This document shows, in pieces, positions 7,840-17,578 of a stretch of 64,000 nucleotides of DNA; the first letter of the stretch is position 1, and every line of letters starts with the position of its first letter. The position numbers were made by a program, and so were the translations under genes. Below the pieces are notes generated by a model that was given only the letters and a program-made list of their open reading frames with translations, made no database searches and was not told the DNA's origin. Source of the DNA: Blastocatellia bacterium (lineage in GTDB: Bacteria; Acidobacteriota; Blastocatellia; Pyrinomonadales; Pyrinomonadaceae); assembly GCA_003168335.1 (NCBI GenBank), contig PMSM01000006.1, positions 510,320 through 574,319 on the forward strand. Direction: 5' to 3'.

Positions 7840-8406
7840 CTACCACTCAGGCGCAACATCATATTCGTCAAGAATCTTTAGTCTGTCCGTTTTGAACCCG
7901 TAGATTGTTTTCACTTGGGCTGGCCTGGCCGTGCGCTCAAACCAACTTGCCGAACACCATGGATACTGGTTGGCCACTGCTACCAAGCCGTCTCTGACCG
8001 GATTCTGATGCACATAGTTTAGGCGCGCAAGATAAGACTTCTCATAAGTAAGTCGGGTCTCCCAGAAGTTATGCCAGACTTCGCGTCCCACGACGTTCTC
8101 AAGCCGGTTGATCCATTTGGCAGTTTTCTCGTGAAGCAGGCCTAGCATTTGCGAGAGGCTTTCAGCCCCATCCTCGTCGTGAGGAGAGTGCGCTATGAAG
8201 TGATAGTGATTCGAAAACACAGCCCAAGCCTCCAAGTGCCAACCGAAATCGCGAGTGACCTTAAGCAAACCCCGATGCAAAACCTTCAACCGCGCAGATC
8301 CTCGAAAGTAATGCTGCTTCCGATACGTACCAGCAGTAAGAAAATAAGTACCGCGCGCGGAAAGTTCGTGTAGAGGCGCGTGAGGCCATGAAATTTTCTC
8401 TGCCAT
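7840..8406 (-). mobile_element. REP-associated tyrosine transposase (RAYT, Y1_Tnp)
   Basis: 188-residue single-strand DNA transposase of the IS200/TnpA-REP family. The HUH-type motif is HYH at 67-69 (NHYHFIAHS) and the nucleophile is Y131 in YVHQNPVRDGL, the canonical RAYT tyrosine motif; FWETRLTYEKSY precedes it. The gene is intact and flanked on both sides by inverted palindromes of the GGAGTGCG/CTTTGG type, just as RAYTs are flanked by REP sequences. The whole unit lies between the acyl-CoA dehydrogenase start and the enoyl-CoA hydratase stop. RAYTs are thought to be domesticated and to move REPs rather than themselves, so it is a candidate source of one repeat family here. Confidence 0.9.
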
Positions 8407-8434
8407 TGTCGATGTTGTGTTTGGGATCGGTTAT

Positions 8435-8474
8435 CCAAAGCGGTGTCGCGCTGCGCTTGCCACCGCGCTCCAAA
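8435..8474. repeat. Right palindrome flanking the RAYT gene
   Basis: CCAAAGCGGTGTCGCGCTGC followed by GCTTGCCACCGCGCTCC; stem arms GCGGTG and CACCGC. It ends one base before the stop codon of the enoyl-CoA hydratase. Close copies lie at 35242-35283 and 54072-54110. Confidence 0.8.
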
Positions 8475-9266
8475 TTACTTGAACTTTGCCTCCCGCTTCT
8501 CCAGAAACGCGGCGTGCGCTTCGTTGAAATCCGGATGCTGCATACAAAGCGCTTGCGCCACGGCCTCGGCTTCCAACCCGGACTCAAAACCCATGTGCAT
8601 TTCGCGGTTCAGCATTTCTTTGGTCTTCGCCAGGCCCAGCGCCGGACCGCGGGCCAACTTTTCGGCAAACTCGCGCGTCACAATTTCCAGTTGATCGCGC
8701 GGCACGACCCGATTGTACAACCCGATCGCTAAGGCCTCCTGGGCCGAGATGAAATCGCCGGTCATCAACAATTCAGTCGCTTTTGCCAGACCAACCATGC
8801 GCGGCAACAGATATGTCGCACCCATGTCGGTGCCCGCCAGGCCAACTTTCACAAAGATGAAAGCGATCTTTGCTGATTCGGCCGCGATGCGAATGTCGGA
8901 AGCCAGCGCGATACATGAGCCGGCCCCCGCAGTCGTGCCGTTCAGACTCGCAATGATGGGTTTCGGCAGCAGACGCATGTTGCGAATCAGTTCGCAGGTC
9001 AAACGCGTGAAGTCGAGCAGGCCTGCGGCATCGCGTCCCTGAAGTTCGCCGATGATGTCGCGCACGTCGCCGCCGGAACAGAAGGCGCGGCCGGCGCCGG
9101 TGATCACCGCGACGCGGACATCTTTTTCATCACGCAGCGCCGCGAACATATCAGTCAGTTCGCGATAGACTTCGAACGTAATCGCGTTCAGACGTTCCGG
9201 ACGATTAAGCGTAATCGTCGCGATGCCATCGCGTTGTTCGTATAGAAAAGATTTTGGTTCAATCAT
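8475..9266 (-). CDS. Enoyl-CoA hydratase/isomerase family protein
   Basis: 263-residue crotonase-fold enzyme. AVITGAGRAFCSGGDV and SLNGTTAGAGSCIALASDIRIA are the two oxyanion-hole and CoA-binding segments. In the position where hydratases carry the second catalytic Glu the sequence reads GLAGTDMGATYLLPR, with Asp, as in several isomerase or ring-hydrolase members, so the precise reaction is open. The ATG at 9266 is chosen because CCAAGGATT lies just upstream; an earlier in-frame ATG at 9368 would add an unconserved leader encoded by repeat-rich DNA. The stop codon abuts the RAYT flanking palindrome. It probably belongs with the acyl-CoA dehydrogenase in CoA-ester degradation. Confidence 0.85.
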   Translation of the reverse strand: MIEPKSFLYEQRDGIATITLNRPERLNAITFEVYRELTDMFAALRDEKDVRVAVITGAGRAFCSGGDVRDIIGELQGRDAAGLLDFTRLTCELIRNMRLLPKPIIASLNGTTAGAGSCIALASDIRIAAESAKIAFIFVKVGLAGTDMGATYLLPRMVGLAKATELLMTGDFISAQEALAIGLYNRVVPRDQLEIVTREFAEKLARGPALGLAKTKEMLNREMHMGFESGLEAEAVAQALCMQHPDFNEAHAAFLEKREAKFK

Positions 9267-9324
9267 TTCTAATCCTTGGATTTGCTCTGCGCCGCCCAGC
9301 GTCCTGGCAGGCAGCTGAAAAACT

Positions 9325-9405
9325 AACACGAACCACGAACCCACACGAAACGAGCACGAAGAAGACATTCAATTCTGCTTATTTCGTGTGATTTCGTGGA
9401 TCGTT
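9325..9405. repeat. Imperfect inverted repeat (ACACGAACCACGAA / TTTCGTGTGATTTCGTGG)
   Basis: Between the hydratase start and the Rid gene, a CACGAACCACGAACCCACACGAAA stretch faces TTTCGTGTGATTTCGTGG. This resembles the other two-arm repeats of the window but is a separate sequence family. Confidence 0.5.
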
Positions 9406-9434
9406 CCACTAGTCTTTACCGATGCCCATCAGCG

Positions 9435-9833
9435 CTACAGCACCGCAATCCCTTCGATCTCAATCTGCGCGCGACCTTCCACCAAACCCGCGACCTCGAC
9501 CAGCACCATCGCCGGAAAATGCTTGCCCATGCGCGCGCGATAGCGTTCGCCGATTTCTTTCATGTGCACGCGATACTCGCCCTTGTCGGTTACATAGATC
9601 ACCAGCCGGGCGATTTGTTCCGGCTTCCCGCCCGCTTCAGTAACGACAGTAATCACATTCGCCAGCGCCTGATCAAATTGTCGGACAAGATCGTCGGCGA
9701 CGATTCGTTGTTGCTGATCCCAGGCGACCTGGCCGGCAATGAAAAGCAGGCGGCCACCAGCGTCGGTTAAGACGCCATTCGAATAGCCGTGTGGCGCGCC
9801 GAGCGATTCAGGATTGATGAAATCGAAGCTCAT
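9435..9833 (-). CDS. Rid-family (YjgF/YER057c/UK114) protein
   Basis: 132-residue Rid-fold protein: LFIAGQVAWDQQ, FDQALANVITVVTEAGGKPEQIARLVIYVTDKG and VLVEVAGLVEGRAQIEIEGIAVL are family landmarks. Archetypal RidA imine deaminases have a conserved Arg in a P-A-R-(T/S) context that binds the substrate carboxylate; here the aligned segment reads FPAMVLVEV, with Met in that place, so it looks like a Rid subfamily without the standard imine-deaminase Arg. AGAGGAAAG lies directly upstream of the ATG, a strong ribosome binding site. The context with a putative anthraniloyl-CoA pathway, where an enamine/imine nitrogen must be released, makes it interesting, but the missing Arg argues against simple RidA activity. 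Confidence 0.85.
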   Translation of the reverse strand: MSFDFINPESLGAPHGYSNGVLTDAGGRLLFIAGQVAWDQQQRIVADDLVRQFDQALANVITVVTEAGGKPEQIARLVIYVTDKGEYRVHMKEIGERYRARMGKHFPAMVLVEVAGLVEGRAQIEIEGIAVL

Positions 9834-9864
9834 CTGCTTTCCTCTGTGAATCCTCTGTGGGACT

Positions 9865-9935
9865 GTGCGACAAACTTCAATTTGTCGATGTGCCTACTTC
9901 CACTCAAGTGAAGCGACAAACTAAAGTTCGTCGGG
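9865..9935. repeat. CGACAAACT palindrome pair
   Basis: GTGCGACAAACTTCAATTTGTCG and, inverted, GCGACAAACTAAAGTTCGTCG. Each half is itself a palindrome. The pair separates the Rid gene from the upstream VOC gene. Confidence 0.85.
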
Positions 9936-9946
9936 CATCAACAAGA

Positions 9947-10318
9947 TCACCCAGACACCTGCTGCACTATCTCCAGTTGGTTCCCGCCCGGATCGCGCAC
10001 ATAGAAACGCTGCGTCCCCGGCAATGGCCGCGCATCCGGAATGATCTCTACGCCCGCGTCGCGAAAGCTTTTTTCGGTTGCGCCCAGATCGGAAACTGCA
10101 AAGCAAATATGGCGCGAGCTCAGTGAACTGAGCGGCTCGTCTTCCACAGACAGGTGCAACTGGTTGGCGCCGATCTGGTACCACGCGCCGCTCTGACGTG
10201 AGGCGGCCGGCTTCGGCACTTGAACCAGACCGAGCACCGTGCCATAGAATTCCTTCGTCACCGATTCCAGCTCGGGCGGGACTGTGACGTTTACGTGATG
10301 CAGTTCGGTCACCATCAT
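9947..10318 (-). CDS. VOC (glyoxalase/bleomycin-resistance/dioxygenase) superfamily protein
   Basis: 123 residues, one pair of beta-alpha-beta-beta-beta modules. TELHHVNVTVP supplies the first metal-ligand position, NQLHLSV the second, HICFAVSDL the third and FYVRDPGGNQLEIVQ the fourth (Glu). The start ATG overlaps the stop of the upstream VOC gene (ATGA), so the two small VOC proteins are translationally coupled. Substrate unknown; members act as glyoxalases, dioxygenases or binding proteins. It lies at the head of the run of same-strand catabolic genes. Confidence 0.8.
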   Translation of the reverse strand: MMVTELHHVNVTVPPELESVTKEFYGTVLGLVQVPKPAASRQSGAWYQIGANQLHLSVEDEPLSSLSSRHICFAVSDLGATEKSFRDAGVEIIPDARPLPGTQRFYVRDPGGNQLEIVQQVSG

Positions 10319-10680
10319 TGAATTTTGAAATTCGGATTCTCGATAATTCCGAAGAGGTTGCCGAAAGGATCTTTGACAGTTGCTACTTTGATTCCGCCGC
10401 CGACGTCCTGAACTGCTTCATGAATCGTCGCGCCTAGTTCCAGCACTCGCTGGCAAGCGTCTGCCGCGTTTTCGACGCCCCAATACGCGACAGCGCCGTC
10501 GGCCTTTTCTCCACCTTGTCCGGCACTCGGCTGCAAGCCAAGCTCGTAACCACCGACATTAAAACCAACATAGAACGGTTCGTCAAAGTAAGGCTTTACG
10601 CCGAGGACTTCGGCGTACCAGGCTTTACCTTTTTCGATGTCGTCAACGTGATAAATTGCGGTTCGCAAGCCAAGAAACAT
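10315..10680 (-). CDS. VOC superfamily protein
   Basis: 121-residue VOC protein beginning MFLGLRTAIYHVDDIEKGKAWY, with GYELGLQ and VKDPFGNLFGIIENP as further family positions; it resembles bacterial glyoxalase-like proteins of unknown substrate. I start at 10680 because GAGGTGGGAG lies about five bases upstream; an upstream ATG at 10701 would place that ribosome binding site inside the coding region. Overlaps the next VOC gene by four bases. A repeat pair lies immediately upstream. Confidence 0.8.
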   Translation of the reverse strand: MFLGLRTAIYHVDDIEKGKAWYAEVLGVKPYFDEPFYVGFNVGGYELGLQPSAGQGGEKADGAVAYWGVENAADACQRVLELGATIHEAVQDVGGGIKVATVKDPFGNLFGIIENPNFKIQ

Positions 10681-10704
10681 GTTTTCTCCCACCTCATGCA
10701 TCGA

Positions 10705-10768
10705 GTGTCAGAAGCCCGACCGTCAGGGAGGGCTACCAGCCCTTGCTCACGCGCGGGCTTCTGACACT
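10705..10768. repeat. GTGTCAGAAGCCCGACC inverted repeat
   Basis: GTGTCAGAAGCCCGACCGTC followed by AGGGAGGGCT, then the inverted arm CGGGCTTCTGACAC. Two further copies are at 25116-25189 and 52555-52631. It separates the VOC operon from the DinB-like gene. Confidence 0.9.
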
Positions 10769-10772
10769 CAAG

Positions 10773-11387
10773 TCAACGTTCCCGGTTCTGTACCGCAAAG
10801 TCCATCACTTCATCCAAACGACTTTCGCGCGGAGTGGCCGAAGATTCTTTCATCTTTTGCTCGAGATGAGCATTGAATTCGGCCGACTTATTGCGCGGCA
10901 CACTCAGGCTCTGCCATTCATTCGATTTGAAATGCTTCGCGAGAAAAACGATCTGACCCGTGTGATAAGCATAATGCGCAAGCTGGCGATTGATCATTTG
11001 CACCACGGTGTGTTCCTGCCCGCGAATCATTGCAGTGCGCATCAGGTCTTCAGGCGGTAGAGGTTCAATCGCATCAAAGACGCACCGCCAACCCTTCTCC
11101 CAGTAAGCAAGCATCTCGTCTTTCGTGGTGCCCGGCAACATCACGAATTCTATGTCACGGTCACGTTCAGGCTTTTCGCCGTCGGTCGTTAGAAAGTCTG
11201 TCCAGCGCGAGATCATGTTCCCGGCCATGTGCTTCATATTGACGGCGATGCTGTTCGTTTCTTCGTCGAGTGTTTTGAAGAAGTCCTCGTCGCTGATTTG
11301 CGCGAAAGCCCGTTCCGCGAGCTTCTTGTAATCGCGAAACGTATGCCGCGCGTCGTCGAGATAATGTTGAGTGAGTGATTCGATCAT
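10773..11387 (-). CDS. DinB-superfamily protein (DUF1572 type)
   Basis: 204 residues, all-helical. NMKHMAGNMISRW carries the first conserved His and RQLAHYAYHTGQIVFLAKHF the pair of His residues that would complete the metal site of the DinB/YfiT-like four-helix bundle; the whole protein matches the DUF1572 layout. Members bind a divalent metal and are suspected thiol-dependent transferases or hydrolases, but the function is not established. The gene stands between two repeat blocks and its C-terminus comes close to the repeat at 10705-10768. Confidence 0.8.
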   Translation of the reverse strand: MIESLTQHYLDDARHTFRDYKKLAERAFAQISDEDFFKTLDEETNSIAVNMKHMAGNMISRWTDFLTTDGEKPERDRDIEFVMLPGTTKDEMLAYWEKGWRCVFDAIEPLPPEDLMRTAMIRGQEHTVVQMINRQLAHYAYHTGQIVFLAKHFKSNEWQSLSVPRNKSAEFNAHLEQKMKESSATPRESRLDEVMDFAVQNRER

Positions 11388-11392
11388 GGTTC

Positions 11393-11480
11393 TCCCCCTC
11401 TCCCTTTTTGGGAGAGGGGCCAGGGGAGAGGGCTTACGGCGCTAATCCCTCCCCTTTAATCCCCCTCCCAGAGGGAGGGG
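11393..11480. repeat. CCCCTCTCCC/GGGAGAGGGG and CCCCTCCC/GGGAGGGG palindromes
   Basis: Two stem-loop-forming repeats in a row (TCCCTTTTTGGGAGAGGGG and TTTAATCCCCCTCCCAGAGGGAGGGG). The histidyl-tRNA synthetase reading frame enters them, so its last residues (SPPSGRGIKGEGLAP) are repeat-encoded and its TAA stop is at 11434-11436, between the two hairpins. Confidence 0.85.
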
Positions 11481-12858
11481 ACAACGCCTTCGCGACATCC
11501 TCGCGCTTCACCGATCGCTGCTCTCCCGAGCGCAGATCCTTGATCGCAACTTCTCCGCGCGCGCTCTCATCATCACCGACAATCGCCACGAACGGAATGT
11601 TTCGCGCTGACGCGTATTTGAACTGCTTCCCCATTTTGTCAGCTTCAGGATAGACATCGACGCGCACGCCTCCGCTTCTCAATTCACTCGCGAGCGCCAG
11701 CGACTCGCCAATCGAGTCTTCATTCCAGATCGTGACCATTACATCCGCAGGCGATGTCACCAACTCAGCGGGAAACTTATTGCGCTCGGTCATGACGACA
11801 ATGATGCGCTCCAGCCCGAGCGAGAACCCGCACGCGGGAACATCCTTGTCCAGAAACATCCCGACCAGATTGTCGTAACGACCGCCGCCTCCCAGGCTGC
11901 CGGCAAGATCAGGAACACTAATCTCAAAGATCGAACCAGTGTAATAAGAGAGTCCCCGAGCAAGGTTGAACTGAACGCTAATTCTGTTTTCAACCCCTAG
12001 GCCTTTCGCCAATCCGAGAATTTCCGCCAATTCGTTGACGCCTTCAATACCGTCAGACTCTTTAAGCCAATCAGTTGCAATCTTGTGCAGCGCTGCTTCG
12101 TTATAGAGGGCAGGGCCTTGTCCTGATTGCCACTGCGGGTCGAGCTCTCTTGAGTCGTGAAGCTCTTTTTCCCAGAACGCGAAATCAAGAAGGCCCGTCG
12201 CCGCCTTTTCAAGAATTCCTTTGATCAAGAGTTCTTCACGCGCAGCATCGGCACCGATCTTGTTAAGCTTGTCCAAAACGATTAGAGCTTCCGCATGTTG
12301 GATCCGTGGTATTGAAAAGTGCTCGAGGATACCCGTTAGAATTCTTCTGTGATTAAGCTTAACGACAAAGTTCTCAAACCCCAGCGCCACCAGCGCATCA
12401 CTCGCGGCCGCGATCAATTCAGCCTCAACCACCATCGACTTCGATCCCAGCACATCAACATCGCATTGATAGAACTCGCGAAAGCGGCCGCGCGCCGGAC
12501 GGTCGGCGCGCCAAACGGGTTGAATCTGATAGCGCTTGAAAAACTTTGGCAGCTCGTTTTGATATTGCGCGACGACGCGAGCCAAAGGCACGGTCAGATC
12601 ATAACGAAGGGCCAAGTCGGCCTCGCCGGTTTTGGCATGCTCGCCGCGTTTCAGGATTTTGAAGATGAGTTGATTGCCTTCGTCACCATACTTGCCCATC
12701 AGGGTTTCGATGTTTTCGACGGCGGGCGTTTCCAGCGGCTCGAAACCGTAGCGCTCGTACACTTCCTTGATCACGCCGATGACGTACTCGCGTTTGCGCA
12801 CGTCGGCCGGCAGAAAGTCGCGCATGCCGCGCGCAGGTTGAGTCTTGGCTGAAGACAT
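11434..12858 (-). CDS. hisS: Histidyl-tRNA synthetase
   Basis: 474-residue class II aminoacyl-tRNA synthetase, charging tRNA-His in the cytoplasm. PARGMRDFLPADV at the N-terminus is the HisRS start signature; ALRYDLTVPLARVVA and REFYQCDVDVLGSKS form motif 2 with its loop; LARGLSYYTGSIFEI is the histidine-specific HisA-type region; and CGFSLGLERIIV is motif 3. The anticodon-binding domain (VDVYPEADKMGKQFKYASARNIPFVAIVGDDE) follows. An ATG at 12858 (MSSAKTQPARG) is preferred over the one at 12888. The C-terminal ~15 residues are encoded by a dispersed repeat and are not expected in homologues. Confidence 0.97.
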   Translation of the reverse strand: MSSAKTQPARGMRDFLPADVRKREYVIGVIKEVYERYGFEPLETPAVENIETLMGKYGDEGNQLIFKILKRGEHAKTGEADLALRYDLTVPLARVVAQYQNELPKFFKRYQIQPVWRADRPARGRFREFYQCDVDVLGSKSMVVEAELIAAASDALVALGFENFVVKLNHRRILTGILEHFSIPRIQHAEALIVLDKLNKIGADAAREELLIKGILEKAATGLLDFAFWEKELHDSRELDPQWQSGQGPALYNEAALHKIATDWLKESDGIEGVNELAEILGLAKGLGVENRISVQFNLARGLSYYTGSIFEISVPDLAGSLGGGGRYDNLVGMFLDKDVPACGFSLGLERIIVVMTERNKFPAELVTSPADVMVTIWNEDSIGESLALASELRSGGVRVDVYPEADKMGKQFKYASARNIPFVAIVGDDESARGEVAIKDLRSGEQRSVKREDVAKALSPPSGRGIKGEGLAP

Positions 12859-12940
12859 TGATTTAGCTCTGTAGTAATTCGCCGCCAATCATAACCTGAA
12901 ATCGCGTTGTGTCAGTAGCTCCATCGCAAAAAAGCACGGT

Positions 12941-13085
12941 ATCCGCAGATTGCGCGGATTACACCGATAACAGATCCGAACTCAGAGACAGCAATGATAG
13001 CCAAGGGGACCCGCGCAGCCTGTCATGGTATCCCGGTCAGTTGTTTACTCTATCTCTAATCCGTGAAATCTGCGTAATCTGCGGA
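12941..13085. repeat. Inverted repeat pair (ATCCGCAGATTGCGCGGATT family)
   Basis: ATCCGCAGATTGCGCGGATT at 12941-12960 faces AATCCGTGAAATCTGCGTAATC ending at 13085. Same family as 2018-2149. It fills most of the space between hisS and the M28 peptidase; nothing gene-like is visible in the 372 bases from 12859 to 13229. Confidence 0.8.
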
Positions 13086-13229
13086 CAGTCCCACCTGCTT
13101 GAATCTTTGTAACTTTCCGAGTATAAGCAACGTCAATTCAACTAAAGTTTGTCTGTCCGTTTAGCTCAGGTAGTCTCAAAGCAAACGAACAGTTTTCCAA
13201 AACCAAATACCAGAATAGGAGTCTCTCCA

Positions 13230-14954
<1,725 letters not shown>

Positions 14955-14987
14955 GACCGAGCGGCAAGAGTAGGAAGTCAGAAAAAT

Positions 14988-15026
14988 CAAAGGGCAAACT
15001 GAGGGTTGTCTCTCGCTCGCCCTTTG
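14988..15026. terminator. Hairpin between convergent genes
   Basis: CAAAGGGC and GCCCTTTG form a perfect 8-bp stem with a ~23-base loop, followed by TCTGTTT. It sits between the convergent peptidase and VWFA genes and may end transcripts from the left; the loop is long and the T-run short, so this is tentative. Confidence 0.4.
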
Positions 15027-15108
15027 TCTGTTTACCTACAGCGAGGATAGGCGCAACTGCTACTGTCGCCCGCCGCGCAGAAACCGACCGGGGAACCACT
15101 CCCACGGC

Positions 15109-17367
15109 TCAGTTTAAAATTTCAAAATCAATCCACTGCGTCGCCATGCGGTGTTGCTTGTCGGCGAGCGCATCCGTGACGACAACTTGCAGGACGTATT
15201 CGCCGGGCGCCAACTGCGAGCCGAGCTGTAGTCGCCCGCCGATCTTGAGCCGCTCCAAGTCCGCCTGCTGGCTGGGATCGAAGGGCTGCACTAGCCCCGC
15301 AAACACCTCTTTACCATCGCGAAAAAGCCGCGCCTGGGTCGTCAACTGCGGGTGGAGTGTGGCGCTGTCCAGCCGCGCGTTGTAGATGATGAAGCCGTAA
15401 TCCAACTGCATTCCGCGGCGGAAGTTTCGCGAGGCGGGACCGATCTCCGGATCTTCAGCTTCGGCCGTGCCGCCACCGCTTGCAACAGAGTCTGGCTTGC
15501 GAGCTGAAGATACTCCCGAAGCGGAAGCAACTACCAAACCCGAAAGCGTCAGCCGCTTCTGGCTGAGGTTTGGGACTGAAACGTATTGGCTGGCCGACCC
15601 GACTCGCCCCGTTGCGGTGTCGCGAACGGCGACGCGCAGTTGATAGCCACCCGGGCGTTTGATCGGAACATTCAAGTCATAAACCATTCCCTTGCCAAGA
15701 AACCGCTGGAGTGCTTCAGGCCGCACGCGAATAGTCTCAACCCGATTTAGTTGATCAATCACTTCCCATTTCTCGCCGACAGTAACGGCGAGGATATCCA
15801 TCACCGCCTGATACTGCCCGTCCGGCTGCTGCGTGAATGTGAGATTACGGGGGTCGATCAGCAGCATCGAGCGCATGACCGGGCCCGTCGCCGGTTCGCT
15901 CATGAAGAGGGATGTCAGGCGCAAGTTGACGTCCCCGGCGCCAAATGGTGAAACCAGCGCCGTCATCAACTGCTCGGCGCGCGTGTGCGGTTGCGGGCGC
16001 GCCTCCTTTTCCGCAACGCCGATGAAACCGGTGCGCGAGCGGACCAACAACTTGGGCCGGTTCTTGAGCCGAACAGTCAGACGGTTGAAATGAACGCGCC
16101 CCGTGGCTGGCTCGAAGGTGCCCTCGTCGGGCCGGTAGCCAATCAAATAGTAGCCGCTCATATCATTGAGCGCGCGCCGGATGCCTTGATTCACGTCGTT
16201 GTTATTAATGAGAGCAACGCCGCCGGTTCCTTTGGCAAGGTTACGCAGGCCGTCCTGGTTACGGTCCATTTGAGCGCTTCGCACGCTGAGGACTTGCATC
16301 CCAATTTGGTCGGGACGCAGGTAAGGTAACGGACTACCGATAGAGCCGTTCGTGTTGTCCGCCGCCGTCAGGCCATTTGGCTGCACGCCGCGCGTATCTA
16401 TGGTGTAGAAAACCACCGAGGCGCGGTTAGCGAGATCAACCAGGCGTTGCAGGCTGGTTAGTATTTGTGTGCTTTCTCCATGCGAATCTTGAATCGAAAA
16501 ACCATCCGAGAACAGGACGACGGCCTTTCGGCCGGGCAGTTCGCGCAGCCCGTTAACCACGAAGCTGAGCGCGCCCAGAGTGCCGACAGTGAATCGCTCC
16601 ACACGGTAATCATTCAACTCTTTGAGACCAACGCGCTGACTGTCCCCGCTGTCCGGCAGAGTACTCTGCTGCCTCGTTGTGTCCCCAGCTAACCGGTCGA
16701 GCGGATTGATCGGCGCAAAGGCGCCTTGCAAACCACCGCCAGTTGGTATCCAGCGCACGCGCTCAATAGCTGCGTAAAGCCGCTGCCGGTCATTGGTGAA
16801 CTGTTGCAACGTTCCGATACCGGCACCCGCGCGGATGATTGCCACCAGGTCGCCGGGCTGCACCTGTTCGTCCACATACTTCTTGAGGGCCCTACGGGTG
16901 TAGTAGACGCTGTCCCCTGACATCGTCAGATCGTCAACGACGAGCGCAATGGTACGTTGAACTTGCGTCGGTCGCAGGCGCGCGGGTGGCACCGGAGGTA
17001 CGTTCGGATCACGCCGGGGCTTTGCTGAAGCAGGTGCAGCAGCGGCCGCTGCCGGAATCGCAGTCGGGCCGATCGTGATGTAAGAGAAGTTCGAAATCTG
17101 CTTCACGCGTCCGTTCTCCAGGATCTCGAAGTCCTCCGGTCTTAGGTCGGTCACCTGGTTCCCATCGCGATCAGTGACGACGGCGTCCACCTGCACCAGG
17201 TTCGTCGTGATCCGCACCACGTCATCATCTGCCAGGGGGGCTTGCGCCGGGACGGCTCTGGGCGATGGCTGCGGCGATGGGGCGGGTGCCGGTGGCCTCT
17301 GTTGCCCAAGGGCGTTAATAACCAGAATGGAAATCAGGGCGGAAACAAGCGCGGCTGGTTTGATCAT
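15109..17367 (-). CDS. Secreted VWFA-related domain protein of Acidobacterial type
   Basis: 752 residues with a signal peptide (MIKPAALVSALISILVINALG) followed by a proline-rich linker. The segment VVRITTNLVQVDAVVTDRDG, then DLRPEDFEILENG, is the hallmark N-terminus of the VWFA-related Acidobacterial domain family. The VWA domain follows (IALVVDDLTMSGDSVYYTRRALKKYV, a D-x-T-x-S-type MIDAS; VVLFSDGFSIQ; SVVFYTIDTRGV). The C-terminal half is beta-rich. Function is unknown; probably periplasmic or surface ligand binding. The ATG at 17367 follows GAAAGGTCTG; the ORF open upstream has no signal-like sequence. The nearby TPR gene on the same strand may belong to the same unit. Confidence 0.9.
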   Translation of the reverse strand: MIKPAALVSALISILVINALGQQRPPAPAPSPQPSPRAVPAQAPLADDDVVRITTNLVQVDAVVTDRDGNQVTDLRPEDFEILENGRVKQISNFSYITIGPTAIPAAAAAAPASAKPRRDPNVPPVPPARLRPTQVQRTIALVVDDLTMSGDSVYYTRRALKKYVDEQVQPGDLVAIIRAGAGIGTLQQFTNDRQRLYAAIERVRWIPTGGGLQGAFAPINPLDRLAGDTTRQQSTLPDSGDSQRVGLKELNDYRVERFTVGTLGALSFVVNGLRELPGRKAVVLFSDGFSIQDSHGESTQILTSLQRLVDLANRASVVFYTIDTRGVQPNGLTAADNTNGSIGSPLPYLRPDQIGMQVLSVRSAQMDRNQDGLRNLAKGTGGVALINNNDVNQGIRRALNDMSGYYLIGYRPDEGTFEPATGRVHFNRLTVRLKNRPKLLVRSRTGFIGVAEKEARPQPHTRAEQLMTALVSPFGAGDVNLRLTSLFMSEPATGPVMRSMLLIDPRNLTFTQQPDGQYQAVMDILAVTVGEKWEVIDQLNRVETIRVRPEALQRFLGKGMVYDLNVPIKRPGGYQLRVAVRDTATGRVGSASQYVSVPNLSQKRLTLSGLVVASASGVSSARKPDSVASGGGTAEAEDPEIGPASRNFRRGMQLDYGFIIYNARLDSATLHPQLTTQARLFRDGKEVFAGLVQPFDPSQQADLERLKIGGRLQLGSQLAPGEYVLQVVVTDALADKQHRMATQWIDFEILN

Positions 17368-17463
17368 CGCACAGACCTTTCGTAGCAATCGCAGCTTAAC
17401 ATGCAGCAGTTGCTGTATGCACGAACAGGCGACGGAAAGATAGATCGAGGCAAAATGGAAAAG

Positions 17464-17499
17464 CAAAGAGGGTGAGAGTCGAACGGCTCTCACCCTTTG
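17464..17499. terminator. Perfect hairpin between two minus-strand genes
   Basis: GGGTGAGAG at 17470-17478 pairs with CTCTCACCC at 17487-17495, extended by AAAG/CTTT outside. On the minus strand it lies after the TPR gene stop and is followed by T-rich sequence, so it probably ends that transcript before the VWFA gene. Confidence 0.6.
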
Positions 17500-17578
17500 T
17501 TCTTAGAAATTATTGGCCGGAAAATTATCTGAGCGACTCATTAGTGAAGCCAGGCGCAAATTAACAATTTGCGCTGGA

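Noticed and set aside
7787-7846. N-terminal extension of the acyl-CoA dehydrogenase from 7846
   Set aside because: The 20 extra residues (MVAQRNPKRRRRCALPAHSK) are encoded by a palindromic repeat and overlap the end of the RAYT gene.
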